Shown here piece by piece: positions 59,872-64,000 of a DNA stretch of 64,000 bases. Under the pieces are notes generated by a model. It was given only the letters and a program-made list of their open reading frames with translations. It was not told where the DNA came from and did no database searches. A program made the translations under genes and the position numbers. Position 1 is the stretch's first letter. Each line of letters starts with the position of its first letter. The stretch is from Streptomyces sp. NP160 (GTDB taxonomy: Bacteria; Actinomycetota; Actinomycetes; Actinomycetales; Quadrisphaeraceae): the NCBI RefSeq assembly GCF_006335115.1, contig NZ_VDMJ01000015.1:199101-263100 (forward strand). Direction: 5' to 3'.

Positions 59872-60650
59872 GCAGCGACACGCTCGTGCCGGCGCCGCTG
59901 GCGCTCGTCACGGGCCTGGCCGACGCGGCGCCCAGCTCCGGTGGGCGCGCCGAGCAGGTGGCGGCGCAGCTGGAGACCGCCGTCTGCGTGGGCCTCGTCA
60001 GCGCGGGCACGCGCCTGCCGCCCGAGCGGGAGCTCGCCGAGCAGCTCGGGGTCACCGTGCTCCAGCTCCGCCAGGCGCTGGCGCTGCTGCGCGAGCGCGG
60101 CATCGTCACCACCCGTCGGGGCAACGGAGGCGGCAGCTTCGTCACGGACGCCTCGGCCGTCCAGCCCCACGAGGTCGCTCAGCGCCTGCGGGGCCTGAGC
60201 ACCGAGTGGCTGCGCGACCTCGGCGACCTGTCCGGCAGCATCAGCGCATCTGCCTGCCGGCTGGCCGCAGAGCGGGCCGACCCGAGCGACGTCGACCGCC
60301 TGCGGGAGCTCGCCGGCGCCTTCGCCGCGGCCACCGGCCTCGAGCAGCTGCGCCTCGCGGACAGCCGCCTGCACATCGCCGTGGCCGGGGCCGCCCAGTC
60401 CCGCCGCCTCACCGCGGCGAGCGTGCAGGTGCGCGGGGAGGTCGCCCCGCTGCTCTGGTACGCCGTCGACGGCGAGCTCCCCACCCGCGCCGCGGTCGAG
60501 CACCACGCGGCGATCGTCGACGCGATCGCCCGCGGTGACGCCGACGGGGCGCACCGCGCCGGCCTCCTCCACAGCGAGCAGGAGTGCCGGCACCTCATCG
60601 AGGCGCACCTCGCCGAGGTCCTCACCGAGGCGACCACCGCCCGGAGCTGA
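59868..60650 (+). CDS. GntR-family (FCD type) regulator upstream of betAB
   Basis: 260 residues: winged helix (QVAAQLETAVCVGLVSAGTRLPPERELAEQLGVTVLQLRQALALLRERGIVTTRRGNGGGSFV) and a helical FCD-like domain with LADSRLHIAVAGAA and a final HSEQECRHLIEAHL. It shares its operon with the Cache protein and precedes choline dehydrogenase by about 100 bp, so control of betAB is likely. It differs from the BetI (TetR) regulators of choline genes in proteobacteria. Confidence 0.88.
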   Translation: MSSDTLVPAPLALVTGLADAAPSSGGRAEQVAAQLETAVCVGLVSAGTRLPPERELAEQLGVTVLQLRQALALLRERGIVTTRRGNGGGSFVTDASAVQPHEVAQRLRGLSTEWLRDLGDLSGSISASACRLAAERADPSDVDRLRELAGAFAAATGLEQLRLADSRLHIAVAGAAQSRRLTAASVQVRGEVAPLLWYAVDGELPTRAAVEHHAAIVDAIARGDADGAHRAGLLHSEQECRHLIEAHLAEVLTEATTARS

Positions 60651-60654
60651 CGCC

Positions 60655-60715
60655 CCGAGCACCACCCCCGAACCACCCGAGCGCCACCCGAGCACCACCC
60701 GAGCACGAGCGCCCC
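60655..60715. repeat. Short degenerate tandem repeat upstream of betA
   Basis: Four to five imperfect copies of a CCGAGCACCAC-like unit of about 12 bp between the GntR stop and betA. C-rich and unstructured; it might be a Rho-type unstructured spacer. No promoter box is evident inside. Confidence 0.5.
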
Positions 60716-60752
60716 GCCACCCGGGGCGTCCCCACGCCACCCGGAGGCTGCT

Positions 60753-62483
60753 GTGAGCAAGCACTACGACTACGTCATCGTCGGCGGCGGGTCCGCCGGC
60801 TGCGCGCTGGCCAACCGCCTCAGCGCCGATCCCTCGACCTCGGTGCTGGTGCTCGAGGCGGGCCGCAGCGACTTCTCGCTGGACCCGCTGGTGCACATGC
60901 CGGCGGCGCTGCCCTTCCCCATCGGCAACCGCTTCTACGACTGGAAGTACTCCAGCGAGCCGGAGCCGTTCATGGGCGGCCGGCGGGTCTACCACGCCCG
61001 CGGCAAGGTGCTCGGCGGCTCCAGCAGCATCAACGGGATGATCTTCCAGCGGGGCAACCCGCTGGACTACGAGCGCTGGGGCGCCGACCCGGGCATGGAG
61101 ACGTGGGACTACGCCCACGTGCTGCCCTACTTCAAGCGCATGGAGAACTGCCTCGCCGGAGCGGACGCCTGGCGCGGCGGCTCCGGTCCGCTCGAGCTGG
61201 AGCGCGGTCCCGCCAACACCCCGCTGTTCGGTGCCTTCTTCGAGGCCGTCCAGCAGGCCGGTCACCCGCTCACCGACGATGTCAACGGCTACCGCCAGGA
61301 GGGCTTCGCCCCCTTCGACAGGAACGTGCGCCACGGCAAGCGCCTCAGCGCCGCCCGCGCCTACCTGCACCCGGTCATGGACCGCAAGAACCTCACGGTG
61401 CACACGCTGTCCACGGTCACCGGCATCCGCATGCAGGGCACGCGCGCGGTGGGCGTCGACTACCTGCGCGGCGGCAAGCTCAGGCGCTCCGTCGGCGCCG
61501 GTGAGGTGGTCCTGTGCGGCGGGGCCTTCGGCTCGCCGCAGCTGCTGCAGCTCGCGGGCATCGGCAACGCCTCAGAGCTCGGCGCGCTCGGCATCCGCAG
61601 CGCCGTCGACCTGCCCGGCGTGGGCCAGAACCTCCAGGACCACCTCGAGGTCTACGTCCAGCACGCCTGCAAGCAGCCCGTGTCGCTCGGTCCGTGGCTG
61701 AACAAGGCGCGCGCGCCCCGCATCGGTGCGGAGTGGCTGTTCTTCAAGAGCGGCGTGGGCGCTTCCAACCACTTCGAGGCCGGTGGCTTCATCCGCAGCA
61801 ACGACCGCGTCGACTACCCCAACCTCATGTTCCACTTCCTGCCGGTCGCGGTGCGCTACGACGGCTCCAAGCCCGCGTCGGTGCACGGCTACCAGGTGCA
61901 CATCGGGCCGATGTACTCCGACGTCCGCGGCAGCCTGAAGATCAGGAGCACGGACCCGCTGGAGCACCCGGCGATCCAGTTCAACTACCTGAGCACCGAG
62001 AACGACCGCCGCGAGTGGATCGAGATGGTCCGCGCCGCCCGCACCATCCTCGAGCAGCCGGCCTTCGCGGCCTTCAGCGACGGCGAGATCTCCCCCGGAC
62101 CGTCGGTGGAGACCGACCAGGAGATCCTCGACTGGGTCGCCGAGGACGCCGAGACGGCGCTGCACCCCTCGTGCACCGCCAAGATGGGCACCGGCCCCGA
62201 CAGCGTGGTCGACCCGCTGACCATGAAGGTCCACGGCACCGAGGGCCTGCGGGTGGTCGACGCCTCGGCGATGCCCTACGTCACCAACGGCAACATCTAC
62301 GCGCCGATCATGATGATGGCCGAGAAGGCCGCCGACCTCATCGCCGGCAACACGCCGCTGCCCGCGCTGCACGTGCCGTTCTACCGCCACCGCGACGGCA
62401 TGCCGCTCTACCCCGAGGGCGACCCGCGCAACAGCACCCCCACCGCCCAGCACACCTCCCTGCAGACGTCGCTGGAGGTCTGA
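60753..62483 (+). CDS. betA: Choline dehydrogenase (GMC oxidoreductase)
   Basis: FAD enzyme oxidising choline to betaine aldehyde, and the aldehyde further. 576 residues: dinucleotide fold [21 protein letters not shown] signature 1 [29 protein letters not shown], signature 2 [16 protein letters not shown], and active-site His in [10 protein letters not shown] with Asn/His region [15 protein letters not shown] 60753 follows CGGAGG. betB begins 3 nt after its stop. Other GMC alcohol oxidases are possible in principle; the betB neighbour decides for choline. Confidence 0.93.
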   Translation: MSKHYDYVIVGGGSAGCALANRLSADPSTSVLVLEAGRSDFSLDPLVHMPAALPFPIGNRFYDWKYSSEPEPFMGGRRVYHARGKVLGGSSSINGMIFQRGNPLDYERWGADPGMETWDYAHVLPYFKRMENCLAGADAWRGGSGPLELERGPANTPLFGAFFEAVQQAGHPLTDDVNGYRQEGFAPFDRNVRHGKRLSAARAYLHPVMDRKNLTVHTLSTVTGIRMQGTRAVGVDYLRGGKLRRSVGAGEVVLCGGAFGSPQLLQLAGIGNASELGALGIRSAVDLPGVGQNLQDHLEVYVQHACKQPVSLGPWLNKARAPRIGAEWLFFKSGVGASNHFEAGGFIRSNDRVDYPNLMFHFLPVAVRYDGSKPASVHGYQVHIGPMYSDVRGSLKIRSTDPLEHPAIQFNYLSTENDRREWIEMVRAARTILEQPAFAAFSDGEISPGPSVETDQEILDWVAEDAETALHPSCTAKMGTGPDSVVDPLTMKVHGTEGLRVVDASAMPYVTNGNIYAPIMMMAEKAADLIAGNTPLPALHVPFYRHRDGMPLYPEGDPRNSTPTAQHTSLQTSLEV

Positions 62484-62486
62484 GCC

Positions 62487-63956
62487 GTGCCCGACCTCTT
62501 CATCGACGGCTCCTGGAGAGCCGCTGCGGACGGCGGGACGCGCCCCGTCGTCGACCCCTTCATGGGGCGGGCCTTCACCGAGGTCGACGAGGCGACCGCG
62601 GACGACGCCGCCGCGGCGGTCGCGGCGGCCAGGCGCGCCTTCGACGAGGGCTCCTGGCCCTCGACGCCCGTGGACGACCGCTCCAAGGTGCTGCGCCGCA
62701 CCGCCGAGCTGCTCGAGCGCGACAGGGAGGAGATCGCACGCACCGAGACCCTCGACACCGGCAAGACGCTCGCGGAGAGCCGGATCGACGTCGACGACGT
62801 CGCCGCGGTGTTCCGCTACTACGCCGACGAGGTGCTCGTCGGCGTCGACAGGACGGTCGACGTCGGCCGGGACGACGTCGTCAGCCGCGTGGTGCACGCC
62901 CCCGTCGGCGTCTGCTCCCTCATCGCCCCGTGGAACTACCCGCTGCTGCAGATCGCCTGGAAGGTGGCCCCGGCGCTCGGAGCCGGCAACACCACCGTGC
63001 TCAAGCCGAGCGAGGTCACGCCGCTGACCACGGTCCACCTCGTGCGCCTGCTCACCGAGGCCGGCGTCCCGGACGGCGTGGTCAACCTCGTCCTCGGCGG
63101 CGGTCCGACCGTCGGGCCGGCGCTGACCGAGCACGAGGACGTCGACCTGGTCTCCTTCACCGGTGGCCTGGCCACCGGGCAGCGGATCCTGCGGGCCGGG
63201 GCGGAGTCGGTCAAGCGGGTCACGGTGGAGCTGGGGGGCAAGAACCCCCACGTCGTCTTCGCCGACGCCGACCTGGAGACCGCGGTCGACCTCGTGCTCA
63301 CCGGCGCCTTCCTGCACTCCGGCCAGGTGTGCTCTGCCGGCACCCGGCTCATCGTCGAGGAGCCCATCGCCGACGCGCTCGTCGAGGGCGTCGTCGACCG
63401 GGCCCGGCGCATCCGGCAGGGGAGCGGCCTGGAGCCCGGCACCGAGTCGGGACCGCTGGTCTCGGCGGCCCACCGGGAGAAGGTCGAGGGGTACGTGGCG
63501 CTCGGCCTGAGCGAGGGGGCCCGCCTCCTGACGGGTGGGCGCCGACCGACCGCCGAGCACCTGCAGGCCGGCTTCTTCTACGAGCCGACCGTCTTCGACG
63601 GCTGCCGCAGGTCGATGCGCCTCGTCCAGGAGGAGACCTTCGGCCCCATCCTCACCGTGGAGCGCTTCCGCACCGAGGCCGAGGCGGTCGCGCTGGCCAA
63701 CGACACCGCGTACGGCCTGGCCGGCGGTGTCCAGACGGCTGACGTCGAGCGCGGCGAGCGCGTGGCCGCCGCGATGCGGCACGGCACGGTCTGGGTCAAC
63801 GACTTCGGCCCTTACGTCCCCCAGGCCGAGTGGGGCGGGTGGGGCAGGTCCGGCAACGGCCGCGAGCTCGGCCCCGAGGGCCTGGCCGAGTACCGCCAGA
63901 GCAAGCACGTCTGGCGGAGCACCGCACCGCGGCCGGCCCGCTGGTTCGCCGGCTGA
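62487..63956 (+). CDS. betB: Betaine-aldehyde dehydrogenase
   Basis: NAD(P)-dependent aldehyde dehydrogenase of 489 residues making glycine betaine. Catalytic Glu is in VTVELGGKNPHVVF and catalytic Cys in HSGQVCSAGTRLIVEE; PWNYPLLQIAWKVAPAL and LVQEETFGPILTVERF are further ALDH motifs. GTG 62487 is 3 nt after the betA stop. With betA it forms the choline-to-betaine pair, serving osmoprotection or feeding the downstream demethylation route. Confidence 0.94.
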   Translation: MPDLFIDGSWRAAADGGTRPVVDPFMGRAFTEVDEATADDAAAAVAAARRAFDEGSWPSTPVDDRSKVLRRTAELLERDREEIARTETLDTGKTLAESRIDVDDVAAVFRYYADEVLVGVDRTVDVGRDDVVSRVVHAPVGVCSLIAPWNYPLLQIAWKVAPALGAGNTTVLKPSEVTPLTTVHLVRLLTEAGVPDGVVNLVLGGGPTVGPALTEHEDVDLVSFTGGLATGQRILRAGAESVKRVTVELGGKNPHVVFADADLETAVDLVLTGAFLHSGQVCSAGTRLIVEEPIADALVEGVVDRARRIRQGSGLEPGTESGPLVSAAHREKVEGYVALGLSEGARLLTGGRRPTAEHLQAGFFYEPTVFDGCRRSMRLVQEETFGPILTVERFRTEAEAVALANDTAYGLAGGVQTADVERGERVAAAMRHGTVWVNDFGPYVPQAEWGGWGRSGNGRELGPEGLAEYRQSKHVWRSTAPRPARWFAG

Positions 63957-64000
63957 GCCGCCCTCCCCGGCTCTTCCTCGCACCACACCACCCACCCACC

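Noticed and set aside
61572..63995. 807-codon minus-strand open frame over betA and betB
   Set aside because: Shadow frame rich in Gly, Val, His and Arg; both plus-strand genes have intact catalytic motifs.

Overview
The window is a very GC-rich (well above 70 %) actinobacterial chromosome segment. The gene order phoH-ybeY-CorC-era-leuA-recO-uppS, a RamB-type regulator, many GTG starts and an abundance of apparently leaderless mRNAs (a TANNNT-like -10 box 6-8 nt before the start codon) all point to Actinomycetia. The mix of families would suit the Kineosporiaceae (Quadrisphaera/Kineococcus-like), but that placement is an impression, not a proof. I see no rRNA, tRNA, CRISPR array, prophage or insertion sequence.

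Layout. 1-12.9 kb: housekeeping block with a HIT protein, a GH15 glucan hydrolase (minus), phoH-ybeY-corC-era, leuA behind a leucine-codon leader peptide, a TPR-GGDEF cyclase, a TspO-like protein (minus), recO and uppS. 12.9-20.7 kb: GTP-type PEP carboxykinase (minus) diverging from a RamB-like regulator around a palindrome, an alpha/beta hydrolase, an unusual membrane-domain/PLP-decarboxylase fusion (minus), and glycyl-tRNA synthetase. 20.7-29.9 kb: PilZ protein, a putative AbiEi-like winged-helix protein bracketed by inverted 58-bp palindromic repeats, dctA with a divergent CitAB/DcuSR-type two-component system, an MFS exporter, and lepB with a frameshifted neighbour. 29.9-38.1 kb: SDR, STAS protein, dusB-dgt, cardiolipin synthase (minus), dnaG, and a small unknown gene. 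38.1-47.1 kb: accessory region with small unknown proteins, a DinB-like protein, copper amine oxidase, an Mrr-fold membrane protein lacking its catalytic residues, two broken genes, a methyltransferase, a PAS/GAF-ANTAR regulator and a zinc-ribbon protein.

47.2-64 kb is one metabolic island for methylated amines and choline. Choline dehydrogenase (betA) and betaine aldehyde dehydrogenase (betB) make glycine betaine; a dimethylglycine oxidase/dehydrogenase and heterotetrameric sarcosine oxidase (soxBDAG) strip methyl groups onto tetrahydrofolate; purU releases formate and THF; sdaA turns serine into pyruvate. folE (first step of folate synthesis) and an FCD-type GntR regulator lie divergently to soxB, with a near-perfect 28-bp palindrome between them that looks like the operator. 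A second FCD-GntR gene is translationally coupled to a soluble Cache-domain protein in front of betAB. The betaine-to-dimethylglycine step and glyA are not in the window.

Several genes carry visible lesions or lost catalytic residues: an AbfB-like fragment, a hypothetical gene near 44.8 kb, the C-terminus of the gene after lepB, the SDR, and the Mrr-fold protein. These are flagged individually. All functional calls rest on motifs read by eye; no database search was made.
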